From contig JBHGAU010000001.1 in the NCBI GenBank assembly GCA_041946675.1, forward strand, positions 1 through 64,000: a stretch of 64,000 nucleotides of DNA, read 5' to 3'. The DNA is from CAWBKV01 sp041946675. Its GTDB lineage: Archaea > Halobacteriota > Methanosarcinia > Methanotrichales > Methanotrichaceae. The notes below the pieces were generated by a model that saw only the letters and a list, made by a program, of their open reading frames with translations, searched no databases and was not told where the DNA came from. The translations under genes were made by a program, and so were the position numbers. Each line of letters opens with the position of its first letter. Position 1 is the first letter of the stretch. Shown here in pieces: positions 44,713 through 53,911 of this stretch.

Positions 44713-45897
44713 ATGACCGAGATAAGAGATCCCATTCATGGCTATATAAAGCTAAGTAGATTGGCCTTCGATCTGGTAAATACGTCCCAGATGCAGAGGC
44801 TTCGCTGGATAAAACAGCTTGGACTCGCCAACCTGGTTTACCCTGGAGCCAACCACACGAGGTTCGAACACAGCCTCGGCGTCTACCACCTGGCAGGTAC
44901 ATTATCAGACCATCTCGGACTAAAAGAGGAGGATAAAACCAAGGTTGAAGTTGCTGCGCTTCTGCATGATGTCGGACATGGACCCCTATCTCATGCAACG
45001 GAAGCTGTACTCGCACCTTATCTGCACCATGGCCATGAGGGGATCATCGACCTTCTGAGGCATGGCGATCTGAGGGATATTTTGGATGCATACGGCCTGC
45101 GGCCTTCTGAGGTGCAATCGCTGATAAATGGTGCAAAGCTCGGACAGATCGTAAACAGCGAGATTGATGTCGATAGGATGGACTACCTCATCAGGGATGC
45201 CCATTACACGGGTGTCGCTTACGGCGTTATTGATCATTTGCGACTTATAGAGAAGATGAGGCTGCATCAGGGCCGTCTGGCTGTAGAATCCGGCGGCATT
45301 CAGGCAGCGACATCCCTCCTCATCTCAAGGCTGCTGATGCATCCTTCCGTATACTATCATCACGTTTCAAGGATATCGGAATGTATGATATCAGGCGGCA
45401 TACGCAGGATGATCGAGGACGGCACAAAAGCTCAGGAGATAAAAGGCATGGATGATTCAGAGCTCTTTATCTCTATGGTCCAGGCAGGCGGTTATGCTGC
45501 AGAGATGGTGTCACTTATCAAATCCCGGAGGCTCTTCAAGCGTGCAGTCTATGTTGGTCTTGACAGCCTCGATCCCAGCTTGCTCAAACTAAGCGATCAA
45601 AGGATTGCCCAGGAGATAGCCGATGTTGCTGGCATCAGCCCAGATTATGTCCTTGTTGATAATCCGCATCTTCCTGGGCCTGGAGAAGGGGATTTTCCCG
45701 CTCTGATTGACAGCGAGATGAAGCCGCTTCGTTGCGTTTCACCCTTAGCCGCAATCCTTGAGAGCGCTCACAAGGCCACGTGGCGATTTGGAGTCTATTC
45801 TCGGAAAAAAGATAAGGAGATGGTGGCTGATGCCGCAAGGCGGTGCTTGAACCTAAAGAAGAATGTAGTCCAGCATACCTTCGCAGATATCGATTAA
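44713..45897 (+). CDS. HD-domain phosphohydrolase
   Basis: A 394-residue metal-dependent hydrolase of the SAMHD1/dGTPase-like HD group. The metal ligands are seen in TRFEHSLGVYHLAG (His), LLHDVGHGPLSHATE (HD pair, His) and SEIDVDRMDYL (Asp). The N-terminal IRDPIHGYIKLS is the usual opening of this group. It may hydrolyse dNTPs or other phosphate esters. It starts at ATG 44713 soon after the hdrD terminator. Confidence 0.9.
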   Translation: MTEIRDPIHGYIKLSRLAFDLVNTSQMQRLRWIKQLGLANLVYPGANHTRFEHSLGVYHLAGTLSDHLGLKEEDKTKVEVAALLHDVGHGPLSHATEAVLAPYLHHGHEGIIDLLRHGDLRDILDAYGLRPSEVQSLINGAKLGQIVNSEIDVDRMDYLIRDAHYTGVAYGVIDHLRLIEKMRLHQGRLAVESGGIQAATSLLISRLLMHPSVYYHHVSRISECMISGGIRRMIEDGTKAQEIKGMDDSELFISMVQAGGYAAEMVSLIKSRRLFKRAVYVGLDSLDPSLLKLSDQRIAQEIADVAGISPDYVLVDNPHLPGPGEGDFPALIDSEMKPLRCVSPLAAILESAHKATWRFGVYSRKKDKEMVADAARRCLNLKKNVVQHTFADID

Positions 45898-45950
45898 TAA
45901 ATCAACCGATAACGGTTAACTTTAAGTCCAATGGGAGCAGTCTTTTTCTG

Positions 45951-46403
45951 ATGGCGTTTTCAGGTTCCAGTGAAAGAGGTGTATTTGGCAGCAAGAAGAT
46001 GCTGGTAAAGACTATTCAGACCCTGAATCAGCATCTTCCAAGTAAGCGCTTGAGCCTTGCCGAGCTTATGACTATGGATAAGCCGGGAATCAAGGGCAAA
46101 GATAATACATTTTTTATCATAGATAAGGCTGAACTCGAACAGCTCTCGGAGTCCTTGCCCAGATTTATGTGGAATCGATTAAAGCTGCCGATGATCATAG
46201 AGATGTCTCCGGATTTCGGAGGCAGCGCCGCAAGGATACAGGGCGAGGCTGAGGTTGAGGCAACGAGCAAGATCCTGGGAAAATCTCTACAAGATAAAAA
46301 GTCCATGATCATATATATGCCTGAAGTTAGGGAACTCAGAAGAAAGCTTCCAACTACCACTCAGTATGCCTTTCTCACATCCCTCAGAGATGCAGAGGAG
46401 TGA
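45951..46403 (+). CDS. UPF0216 family protein
   Basis: A 150-residue soluble protein of the archaeal UPF0216 family: LNQHLPSKRLSLAELMTMDKPGIK and FFIIDKAELEQLSE are the recognisable blocks. No function is known. The ATG at 45951 is chosen over the open frame that reaches back into the HD gene, because the family starts near here. It follows the HD gene by about 50 bases. Confidence 0.8.
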   Translation: MAFSGSSERGVFGSKKMLVKTIQTLNQHLPSKRLSLAELMTMDKPGIKGKDNTFFIIDKAELEQLSESLPRFMWNRLKLPMIIEMSPDFGGSAARIQGEAEVEATSKILGKSLQDKKSMIIYMPEVRELRRKLPTTTQYAFLTSLRDAEE

Positions 46404-46406
46404 GAC

Positions 46407-46414
46407 ATTTAAAT
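46407..46414 (+). promoter_or_regulatory. TATA box for a probably leaderless transcript
   Basis: ATTTAAAT at 46407-46414 lies 22-29 bases before ATG 46436. Transcription would begin at or next to that start codon, and no ribosome site is visible between them. Confidence 0.45.
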
Positions 46415-46435
46415 CTTTTTAGTACAAATAGTAGT

Positions 46436-46999
46436 ATGGAGATGAAGATGCCTGAGAATACTCTATCTGAGGGCGCGAGGCAGTTCGATGAGAAGATGAG
46501 TCAGGGAGCCTATAGAGAGGCTGCGAAGATCAAATCCGATTATGGTTTGCCTGATGATATGGTTCAAAGATCCGTAAAGGACGCCTACGATAAATGCATG
46601 TCATCCGGGGACTACTCCATAGCTGCAGACATCGCAAAGCAGTATAACCTTCCCGCGAAGATGAGAAATGATGCTGCGATGAGGTCATTCAGCAGGAAGA
46701 TCGACAGCGAGTTTTATAGAGCCGCTGCAGAGTATGCACGTGAGTTTGATCTGCCTGAGGAGATGGTCAGGGAGGCTGCAATCCAGGCGTTCAACAAGAG
46801 CATTAGCTTCGGTCTTGTCAAAAATGCCGCCGAGATAGCAGATGAATTCGACCTGCCCGAAAAGATGAAGACGGAGGCCGCAACAAAATCATTTGAGCAG
46901 CATATGAACGCCGGGCTCTACAGGAAGGCTTTGAAGATCGCACTGAAATATAATCTTCCACCGGAGATGATCCAGGAGGCAGAGAAGAAGGTATCTTAA
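46436..46999 (+). CDS. Helical 34-residue repeat protein
   Basis: A 187-residue protein made almost wholly of five tandem repeats of about 34 residues. Each has the pattern F..kM..G.Y..AA.IA..Y.LPe.M...A (e.g. GAYREAAKIKSDYGLPDDM, GLYRKALKIALKYNLPPEM). Period and helix content resemble TPR/PPR solenoids, but the LPxxM motif ending each unit is different. It may bind a peptide or RNA. I do not know a named family. The start at 46436 follows a TATA box at leaderless distance; ATGs at 46442 and 46448 are alternatives. Confidence 0.8.
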   Translation: MEMKMPENTLSEGARQFDEKMSQGAYREAAKIKSDYGLPDDMVQRSVKDAYDKCMSSGDYSIAADIAKQYNLPAKMRNDAAMRSFSRKIDSEFYRAAAEYAREFDLPEEMVREAAIQAFNKSISFGLVKNAAEIADEFDLPEKMKTEAATKSFEQHMNAGLYRKALKIALKYNLPPEMIQEAEKKVS

Positions 47000-47071
47000 T
47001 CTTTTCTTTCGGATCGCCGGAAGTTTCCCGATGGATAAGAAGATATCTCGATTGCATCCCATTTAGGATGC

Positions 47072-48385
47072 ATGCCGAAAGTCGTTCTCACAATAGGTGG
47101 ATCCGATTCCGGTGGTGGAGCAGGAATTCAGGCGGATATTAAGACATTCTCTGCGCTGGGATTGCATGGCACCTCTGTTATAACTGCTGTCACAGCCCAG
47201 AATACTCTCGGAGTTCAGAGGGTCATAGGCCTGGAGCCTGAGGCAGTATCTATACAGCTCAGATCTGTTACAGATGATTTCCATATTGATTTTGCGAAGA
47301 CCGGAATGCTTTATTCATCCGGAATAGTAACGGCAGTTGCGAACCACTTGCTCGAGACCAAGATCCCTCTTGTTCTGGACCCTGTGATCGAGGCCGAAGC
47401 AGGCGGCAGGCTGCTGCGCACCAGTGCACTCGAGGCCGTCAAGGAATACCTGATACCGCTCGCATATGTTGTAACACCGAATATCTTTGAGGCTCGGGCG
47501 CTCACAGGGATCCCTGTAAGGGATGCTTGCGACGCAGAGATTGCAGCCCATAAAATCCTGGACCTCGGAGCTAACGCCGTGATGATAAAAGGAGGGCATC
47601 TTGACTGCACGGACTTCCTGCTGGAGGACATGGAACTGCACCAGATACACGGGAAAAGAGCTGAGGGAGGCAACCATGGTGTCGGATGCACCTACTCTGC
47701 CGCTTTGACTTCATTTCTGGCACGCGGCTATACTCTCAGGAAGGCTGCAATAGAAGCAAAAAGCTTTGCCGCACAGGCAATTTCAAATAGTATGGATGTG
47801 GGTAGGGGCGTCGCGCCTGTAAGCCAAACAGGAGCTTTGCTAAAGGATGCATATAGGTTCAGGATATTATCGGATATCCGGATGGCCATTGAAATGCTGG
47901 AAAAGGGCAATATAAAGCATATCATTCCTAAGACTGGTTCAAGTATTGCAGCGGCCCTCCCTGATGCCGCCTCGCCGGAAGACATAGCTGAGGGCAAAAT
48001 TACCCAAAAGGGCGGAGAAGGAGTCCATCAATCCGGCTGCATTAAATTTGGGGAGGACAGTCCGCTTTCAAGAATTATCCTTGCCATCAAGGGCTTTGAC
48101 CAGAATGCGAGAGCAGCAATGATTCTGAACAGGGATGCTGTATCCTCTGATCAGGAACTGATAGGCGCCCAAGCGCAGAAGATAGCCAATGTTATCACTA
48201 CTAAGGATATTGATCTGCGCGCACTTGAGCCGGCCTTACTTAAGAACAATACTGAAGGCACAGCTATGATCTCGGAGATATGGAGTAAACTGGACAGGAT
48301 GCGATTTTCGATTCTTGCGGGCGCAACCGCCATTGATGTGGCTGCGACTGCGGTTATGCTCGCAAAGGCTTCTCGACCAAACTGA
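47072..48385 (+). CDS. thiDN: ThiD-ThiN fusion: HMP-P kinase / thiamine-phosphate synthase
   Basis: A 437-residue bifunctional thiamine enzyme. Residues about 1-255 form the ribokinase-like ThiD (GGSDSGGGAGIQADIKTF, DPVIEAEAGG, GVGCTYSAAL with the catalytic base), which phosphorylates HMP-P. Residues about 265-437 form ThiN, the archaeal thiamine-phosphate synthase that replaces ThiE (KTGSSIAAALPDA, KFGEDSPLSRIILA). The fusion is common in methanogens. No TPP riboswitch was recognised in the 70 bases upstream. Confidence 0.93.
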   Translation: MPKVVLTIGGSDSGGGAGIQADIKTFSALGLHGTSVITAVTAQNTLGVQRVIGLEPEAVSIQLRSVTDDFHIDFAKTGMLYSSGIVTAVANHLLETKIPLVLDPVIEAEAGGRLLRTSALEAVKEYLIPLAYVVTPNIFEARALTGIPVRDACDAEIAAHKILDLGANAVMIKGGHLDCTDFLLEDMELHQIHGKRAEGGNHGVGCTYSAALTSFLARGYTLRKAAIEAKSFAAQAISNSMDVGRGVAPVSQTGALLKDAYRFRILSDIRMAIEMLEKGNIKHIIPKTGSSIAAALPDAASPEDIAEGKITQKGGEGVHQSGCIKFGEDSPLSRIILAIKGFDQNARAAMILNRDAVSSDQELIGAQAQKIANVITTKDIDLRALEPALLKNNTEGTAMISEIWSKLDRMRFSILAGATAIDVAATAVMLAKASRPN

Positions 48386-48452
48386 CGGGAAGCTATAAAT
48401 TGTTGGTTGATGGATGCTAGGATCTGATCGAAGCATAGCTGGAGTATTGATT

Positions 48453-48677
48453 ATGGGAAGCGTAAAGCCTAGTTATATCAAGAATTTTGCAATGGATCTG
48501 TTGAAGACCTATGAAGGTTCATTTAATCAGGACTTTGAGCAGAATAAGCTAAAGGTTTCGGAATATACAGACATCAAGAATAAGACCATTCGCAACCGAG
48601 TAGCGGGATATATAACTCGCGTTCTAAGGCAGAAGAGCGAGCGCAGAAGGGGCGAGGTCGAGGCTGATGTTATTTGA
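48453..48677 (+). CDS. rps17e: 30S ribosomal protein S17e
   Basis: A 74-residue archaeal/eukaryotic-type ribosomal protein: GSVKPSYIKNFAMDLL, then NKTIRNRVAGYITRVL and a basic C-terminus. The ATG at 48453 follows GGAG by nine bases and fits the family start. Its 3' end overlaps dapA by 11 bases, so lysine-pathway genes are translated from the same message. Confidence 0.93.
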   Translation: MGSVKPSYIKNFAMDLLKTYEGSFNQDFEQNKLKVSEYTDIKNKTIRNRVAGYITRVLRQKSERRRGEVEADVI

Positions 48678-49542
48678 AGGCGTATTTCCTGCCATAATTA
48701 CGCCGTTTAAAGAGGATTATAGCCTTGATGAGGAGGGGCTGAGAAGAAACATAGAGTTCCTGGAAAAGTCCGGCATCGCCGGCATTGTCCCCTGCGGCAC
48801 GACTGGTGAATCTGCGACTCTAACCTTTGATGAGCACAAGAAGGTCGTGGAGATTGCCATCGATTGCTCAAAGGTGCCTGTCATTGCAGGCACAGGCTCA
48901 AACAATACGGCTGAGGCACTGGACTTAACTAAGCATGCAGCCGATGCTGGAGCAGATGCTGCGCTATTGATAACGCCTTATTATAACAAGCCTAACGATC
49001 GTGGCATGTTCGAGCACTTCCGCATCATAGCGGAGAAGTGTGATATCCCAATCATACTATATAATGTGCCCAAAAGAACCAGTATAGACCTGAAGCCCGA
49101 GCTTGTTGCAAGATTATCGAAGGTTAAGAATATCGTGGGCATAAAAGAGGCCAGTGGAAGCCTTTCTCAGATATCGCAGATAATTGAGCAGACCAGAGGG
49201 AGCAACTTCGCAGTTATCTCTGGCGACGATGACCTAATAGTGCCGATAATGGCTATGGGAGGCACAGGTGTCGTCTCAGTCGTCGCAAACGTGGCTCCAA
49301 AGAAGACTGTTGCTTTAGTTAATGCAATGCTGCGAAGCGATCTTGCAGCTGCCAGAGCTGCCTATTATGAACTTGCACCCCTCATAAGAGCCATGTTCCT
49401 TGAGACGAGTCCAATACCCGTGAAGACTGCTTACAGGCTTATGGGATTGGCAGGAGGCCCCTTGAGGTTGCCTCTAGGAGAGATTGCACCGGATAAAGAG
49501 AAGATCCTGAGAGATATAATCGATAGGCTGGGAGAAGCATAG
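48667..49542 (+). CDS. dapA: 4-Hydroxy-tetrahydrodipicolinate synthase
   Basis: A 291-residue TIM-barrel enzyme that condenses pyruvate with aspartate semialdehyde in lysine/DAP synthesis. Seen: CGTTGESATL, the catalytic Tyr in ILYNVPKRTS and the Schiff-base Lys in VGIKEASGS. It overlaps rps17e and is directly followed by dapB. Confidence 0.96.
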   Translation: MLFEGVFPAIITPFKEDYSLDEEGLRRNIEFLEKSGIAGIVPCGTTGESATLTFDEHKKVVEIAIDCSKVPVIAGTGSNNTAEALDLTKHAADAGADAALLITPYYNKPNDRGMFEHFRIIAEKCDIPIILYNVPKRTSIDLKPELVARLSKVKNIVGIKEASGSLSQISQIIEQTRGSNFAVISGDDDLIVPIMAMGGTGVVSVVANVAPKKTVALVNAMLRSDLAAARAAYYELAPLIRAMFLETSPIPVKTAYRLMGLAGGPLRLPLGEIAPDKEKILRDIIDRLGEA

Positions 49543-50310
49543 ATGACGAGGGTTGCGGTCACTGGAGCCCTGGGGCGCATGGGCACTCTTGTAATCCAGG
49601 AGATAGCCAAATTCGATGATATGAAGCTGGTGGCCGGATTAGATGTAGTCGGCATAGGGAGTCGGCTCTTAGGAGATATCATAGTTTCCGACTCCCAAAA
49701 GCTCAAGGATGTTTTGAAGTCTACAAAACCAGATGTGCTCATAGACTTCACGACAGCCTCCGCATCAGTGGAGAACGTTTGTACTGCGGCCGATATGGGA
49801 GTAGATCTCGTTGTTGGGACCACTGGACTCTCACAGGATCAGCTTTCGAGGATAAGGCAAGCTATTGATGGAAGGGTAGCTGCAGTGATCTCTCCGAATT
49901 TCAGTATTGGAGTAAACGTCTTCTGGAAGCTTATTGCCGTTGCAGCCGAATCGCTGAAGGACTACGATGTGGAGGTTATCGAGGCCCACCATAACCAGAA
50001 AAAGGATGCCCCCAGCGGTACTGCACTTGCTGCGGTCGATATACTGAAGAAGGCTCTTAATGACAACGATGTGATCTACGGCCGCAGAGGCATCATGCCC
50101 AGAGGGAAAGAGATCGGAGTTCATGCCGTCCGGGCAGGCGATATTGTAGGGGATCATACAGTGCTGTTTGCTGGACCTGGCGAGCGAATTGAGATTAAGC
50201 ATCAGGCACACGGCAGAGCTGCCTTTGCAAGCGGAGCAGTCAGAGCAGCACGATGGGTCGTCAATGCAGAGCCCGGCATTTACAGCATGTCGAATGTTCT
50301 GGGATCGTGA
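49543..50310 (+). CDS. dapB: 4-Hydroxy-tetrahydrodipicolinate reductase
   Basis: A 255-residue Rossmann enzyme that reduces the DapA product with NAD(P)H. Seen: GALGRMG at the N-terminus, GTTGLS, and the catalytic HH/K site EAHHNQKKDAPSGTA. The start is immediately after the dapA stop, and the next gene starts immediately after its own stop. Confidence 0.96.
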   Translation: MTRVAVTGALGRMGTLVIQEIAKFDDMKLVAGLDVVGIGSRLLGDIIVSDSQKLKDVLKSTKPDVLIDFTTASASVENVCTAADMGVDLVVGTTGLSQDQLSRIRQAIDGRVAAVISPNFSIGVNVFWKLIAVAAESLKDYDVEVIEAHHNQKKDAPSGTALAAVDILKKALNDNDVIYGRRGIMPRGKEIGVHAVRAGDIVGDHTVLFAGPGERIEIKHQAHGRAAFASGAVRAARWVVNAEPGIYSMSNVLGS

Positions 50311-50751
50311 ATGGCGAACAGGCTTGAAAAGGAAAGCTATGTCCTTCACACAGAGGGTATAAGGCTTGAGCCGATATCGCTGGATAGAAACCTGGTAGGA
50401 TTCTGCACAAGATGCAACTCAGAGCTGGAGAGCCTGGCTTATCATAAGTCCGAGGATAGCTGGCTGGTGTCAGCTGCTTGTAAGAACGAGCATCTTGTGC
50501 TCATGCGATATGACAATGAATGGAAATGGCTGGATGACCAGAGCCTGGAGATATCCGCCAGGATGCCCAAAAAACCCGACGGCATATCGACACTTCCGCG
50601 AGAAAAACTGGAGGCAGTCTTCACCCCTGCAGAGATCAGGGATATGACAGCATATGAGCTGGGCAAGCCTTATATCAGGCAGAACCTCTACAGGGCAAGA
50701 GCCAAGTTTGAAAGGTTTGAGAAGCTATTTGGGATAAAGATAAAGCTTTGA
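50311..50751 (+). CDS. Conserved hypothetical protein with possible zinc site
   Basis: A 146-residue soluble protein in the dapAB operon, with no gap after dapB. FCTRCNSELESL and AACKNEHLVLM give a C-x2-C and C-x3-H arrangement that could bind zinc. The C-terminal third (YELGKPYIRQNLYRARAKF) is helical and basic. I do not recognise a family. A DNA-binding or regulatory role for the operon is possible but unsupported. Confidence 0.75.
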   Translation: MANRLEKESYVLHTEGIRLEPISLDRNLVGFCTRCNSELESLAYHKSEDSWLVSAACKNEHLVLMRYDNEWKWLDDQSLEISARMPKKPDGISTLPREKLEAVFTPAEIRDMTAYELGKPYIRQNLYRARAKFERFEKLFGIKIKL

Positions 50752-50757
50752 AAATAG

Positions 50758-50803
50758 AAAGGATGCACTTTTGCATTTTGCTTATAACAAGGATGCATCC
50801 TTT
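50758..50803 (+). terminator. Inverted repeat after the dapAB operon
   Basis: AAAGGATGCA (50758-50767) pairs perfectly with TGCATCCTTT (50794-50803) across a 26-base loop. An inner TGCACTTTTGCA gives an alternative small hairpin. It lies between convergent genes and may end both transcripts. Confidence 0.55.
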
Positions 50804-50860
50804 GTCGCATACCTTACATCTTTCAGGCGCTTAGCAGATAGGCCGCATATAACGTATTTG

Positions 50861-51931
50861 CTATTTAGTTACATTAGTTGATGATTGATTGCATGTTGTA
50901 CAGTTCTTATTCTTCTTAATGGAGACGTTGATTATCGATTGAGCTAAGCCTGTCTTTGTCTGATCGCATGTCGGGCATCCCTTTATCACGCCAGTCTCAG
51001 ACGTATTTATCTTTTCGGCATTACTGCTTTGGGATATTAATGCAGGGGGTTTGCCGCCTTTTACTGCAGCCATGTTGACGAGCTGCATGGTGGTAACAAA
51101 GTTGGCTTCCTTTGATGTAGCATAATCAAGGAAATTCCTATATGCATCCAAGTAATCGCCGTTGCCTGATACAAGATTGCTGAAGATTACTACCATCGGC
51201 ACTCCGTCTTTCGCACTTTCCTCAAATTTTTTCACCAGAAGGTCATACCACTGAGCACCACTAAGTTTCTTGTTCTCTTTTACATATCGATCATAGAGAT
51301 ACACACGCTCTCCAGAAAGTTCATAGGTGCTTGCAGGAACAGCCGTGAGATTACTGCCATCAATAAGATACGGCCAGGCATCGGTCTCATGACCGGGCAT
51401 ATAGATAATCCCTTCCTGAAATCCGGCATCGTAGATTATACCCAGCTTCTCCAGAACCTTGAAGGTCGCATTGTTTTGATCAAATGCCTGAGGCCTGAAG
51501 CCCTTTATATCTACGTGCTTTCCACCACATACGTAGCAATGATAGAGCAAATCCTTCGCCTTGGTCAATAGTGCCTCCTGGTCGGCATCAGACATGCTCG
51601 AAAGCTTCTCATCAGTGACATTTCCGTGAAGGGCAAGCTCATGATTGGACATGGTGCCCTGCAATGTTATTCCGAGTCTATAGGCAGAGACTATATCCCC
51701 TGTCACAAATATTGTTGTATTCAAACCTCTTGGATCAATCTCATTGGTCAGATTTATCAAAGAGCTTCCTGCAATCTTCACTTGATCGGGAGTAGGCGCA
51801 TGATTTATATCAGCATCCAGCATTAGATTAACGACTACAGGATTCTCTTTTGAAAGGGAGAATCCGACTCCCCCTAGCAGATAAACGCTGAGAAGGATTC
51901 CTATAAACATTATCCTTTTTATATTATGCAT
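50861..51931 (-). CDS. Exported polysaccharide deacetylase-like protein
   Basis: A 356-residue protein with N-terminal signal (IMFIGILLSVYLLGGVGFS) and a NodB-like fold: MLDADINHAPTPDQ (Asp of the first motif), SNHELALHG (His pair) and FRPQAFDQN. The C-terminal 60 residues carry two Cys pairs (CPTCDQTK, CTTCNQSS) and sequons. It probably deacetylates a surface glycan. The ATG at 51931 is chosen for the nearby GGTGGG and the signal; the frame is open to 51970. Confidence 0.78.
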   Translation of the reverse strand: MHNIKRIMFIGILLSVYLLGGVGFSLSKENPVVVNLMLDADINHAPTPDQVKIAGSSLINLTNEIDPRGLNTTIFVTGDIVSAYRLGITLQGTMSNHELALHGNVTDEKLSSMSDADQEALLTKAKDLLYHCYVCGGKHVDIKGFRPQAFDQNNATFKVLEKLGIIYDAGFQEGIIYMPGHETDAWPYLIDGSNLTAVPASTYELSGERVYLYDRYVKENKKLSGAQWYDLLVKKFEESAKDGVPMVVIFSNLVSGNGDYLDAYRNFLDYATSKEANFVTTMQLVNMAAVKGGKPPALISQSSNAEKINTSETGVIKGCPTCDQTKTGLAQSIINVSIKKNKNCTTCNQSSTNVTK

Positions 51932-52198
51932 GTTTATACCCACCAAACCCATATTCCATAGCTTATACACTAAAGGCTCTATTTACTTAGCGCACAATTA
52001 TGCCTAATATAGTCTTCGGTAGAATGAGTATTTCTGTAATAATATAGATATTATTTAAAATATATATCTTGAACGGTAGTGTATAGTATTCTAAAATCTG
52101 CAGCCTTTTTTCTCCATTAATAATATAGGATATGCTTAATAATACTCTATAGGAAATTTTAAATAGTTAAAACATTTAAATCCGAACGGGTGGTAAGA

Positions 52199-52948
52199 AT
52201 GTTAGTGAGTAATTATAAAATAGCATTAGTTTGCATAGTATGCCTCGTAGGTATACTATCAAATGCAACTGCAGTTGTATCACCAGATCAACCCATATCT
52301 GCTTGCTCCCCGGTAATCCAGAACCCAGTGGCGCCTGGAGATGAGATCGATCTGAAAGGTCCTGATGTCCCAGCCGATCAGAAAGAACTGGGTATCTCAT
52401 GGGCATATCAATGGACTGTAAAAGAGAACGATGCTAGCGGCAAAATTGTAGCGACGCAGACTGGCCAAACCCTGGCATTCGTCGTGCCTACCTCTAATCC
52501 CGCTGCTAACTACTATATCGATCTAATGGTCACGGCCGAGCAGGCAACGCTTTGTATCAATGAAGCATGTATGAAGTTCCCAATTGTGGCTCCAGGGCCA
52601 TGCGAGATAAAGACTTCTCAGCCGCAGACTGTGTGCATCTCGGATACTTCAAACTATGGGTATAGCACCGTGGCTACACCAAGCCAAGTTAATCAGCGCT
52701 GGTGGATATTCCCGCTGGACAGCTTCCCGGATCCCACAAAGATAGGCTATAACGATCAGGCAAGTTATAAGATTGGAGATGGGAGCAGCATCTCAGTAGT
52801 CTGGAATAAGATAGCCAATGGTGACTCTGGAACCTATGTGGTCTATTCCGCATATTATGCTAAGAAGTCGCCCTATGCATACCAGGGGTCCTGCCAGATG
52901 AGGATCAACGTAGTAGCTGTGCCTTCCTCAACTATAACGATTACATAA
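52199..52948 (+). CDS. Secreted Ig-like protein A
   Basis: A 249-residue exported protein with signal (ALVCIVCLVGILSNATA) and two Ig-like domains. The second ends in GSSISVVWNKIANGDSGTY and SCQMRINVVAVPSSTI, and the same ending occurs in the next gene (GSISIVWKKYGGGYH, TCDMRVMVVKVPSADI). The first domain (WAYQWTVKEND) resembles the N-terminal domain of the third protein in the row. It is first of three secreted genes on the plus strand, and probably part of the cell surface. Confidence 0.78.
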   Translation: MLVSNYKIALVCIVCLVGILSNATAVVSPDQPISACSPVIQNPVAPGDEIDLKGPDVPADQKELGISWAYQWTVKENDASGKIVATQTGQTLAFVVPTSNPAANYYIDLMVTAEQATLCINEACMKFPIVAPGPCEIKTSQPQTVCISDTSNYGYSTVATPSQVNQRWWIFPLDSFPDPTKIGYNDQASYKIGDGSSISVVWNKIANGDSGTYVVYSAYYAKKSPYAYQGSCQMRINVVAVPSSTITIT

Positions 52949-53028
52949 AGGCTGCTACTGGCATCAAGACTTGTCCTTGATGCCCCATGTTTTATTTAAA
53001 GTTTCGTGAGAGGATTGGCTGAAATACT

Positions 53029-53889
53029 ATGCAGCAACTGATCTCGGATATAAGATTGAGCAATATAAATAATTCATGTGTTAAGCTTTTCATCTCGTTG
53101 ATATTAGTATATTTAATTAATAATGCAATCGCAGCTGATTGGCCTGATTGCGGATTCCGCTGTAATGCTGGAGATGTCGATGTAGAGGAGATTTGGCTAG
53201 GTGATGCACAAGGCAATGTATTGCATCCCTGCGATTCTGAACTCCAGATGACTGTCTATCTATGGGCAAGATTCCAGAATAACGCCAATGCCCCACGATA
53301 TGCAGTAATTCTTTTAGGAGATATCTATGTTAATGGAGCTCTTCAGAAGTCCTTCTACGACCAAGGCCTCTGTGTTCTTGATTCTATACCCCCTAAGACC
53401 TCAAGCTCCGCACCTCTTTGCAGCTTTTTCTGGAGCTGTGGTCAGGATGTGACCATCAAGAGATTTATTTTAAGCTGGGAGACATCCAAGAAGGCTGGCT
53501 GCAGCGATGCCAATAGAGAATGCAGAAACCGCGGGACTAAATGTTACGGCGGATTTGATACTGAGATACATCCGATTACACCTCCGACATGTCTCATCAG
53601 TGGACTGAATATCGCCTGTGAGAGCATAACTGCGATCTATACTCCTGAAATCAAGGGCAATCCTGTCTCAAATTATCGATTTGCCTGGCGGATCGATGGT
53701 TCAGATGTAAAGGCCACATCAGATGATGGTAGTATTAGCATAGTCTGGAAGAAATATGGAGGAGGATACCACATACTTCAACTTATTGTAAGCTGGGTTG
53801 ATGAGAGCGGCAAGGTTTGGGCAACAAGCACCTGCGATATGAGGGTTATGGTAGTTAAAGTTCCCAGTGCCGATATAGAGCGCGATTGA
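53029..53889 (+). CDS. Secreted Ig-like protein B
   Basis: A 286-residue exported protein. A signal (LFISLILVYLINNAIA) precedes a CARDB-like or similar domain (VDVEEIWLGDAQGNVLHPCD, then VYLWARFQNN and LGDIYVNGALQ) containing several cysteines, and a C-terminal Ig-like domain shared with the preceding protein. The next gene starts about 20 bases later, so co-transcription is likely. Function unknown; surface location is inferred from the signal and cysteines. Confidence 0.78.
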   Translation: MQQLISDIRLSNINNSCVKLFISLILVYLINNAIAADWPDCGFRCNAGDVDVEEIWLGDAQGNVLHPCDSELQMTVYLWARFQNNANAPRYAVILLGDIYVNGALQKSFYDQGLCVLDSIPPKTSSSAPLCSFFWSCGQDVTIKRFILSWETSKKAGCSDANRECRNRGTKCYGGFDTEIHPITPPTCLISGLNIACESITAIYTPEIKGNPVSNYRFAWRIDGSDVKATSDDGSISIVWKKYGGGYHILQLIVSWVDESGKVWATSTCDMRVMVVKVPSADIERD

Positions 53890-53911
53890 AATTGTTGATG
53901 AGACAGTGATT

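Noticed and set aside
45843..45950. Upstream extension of the UPF0216 frame
   Set aside because: It lies within the end of the HD-domain gene and adds residues that the family lacks.
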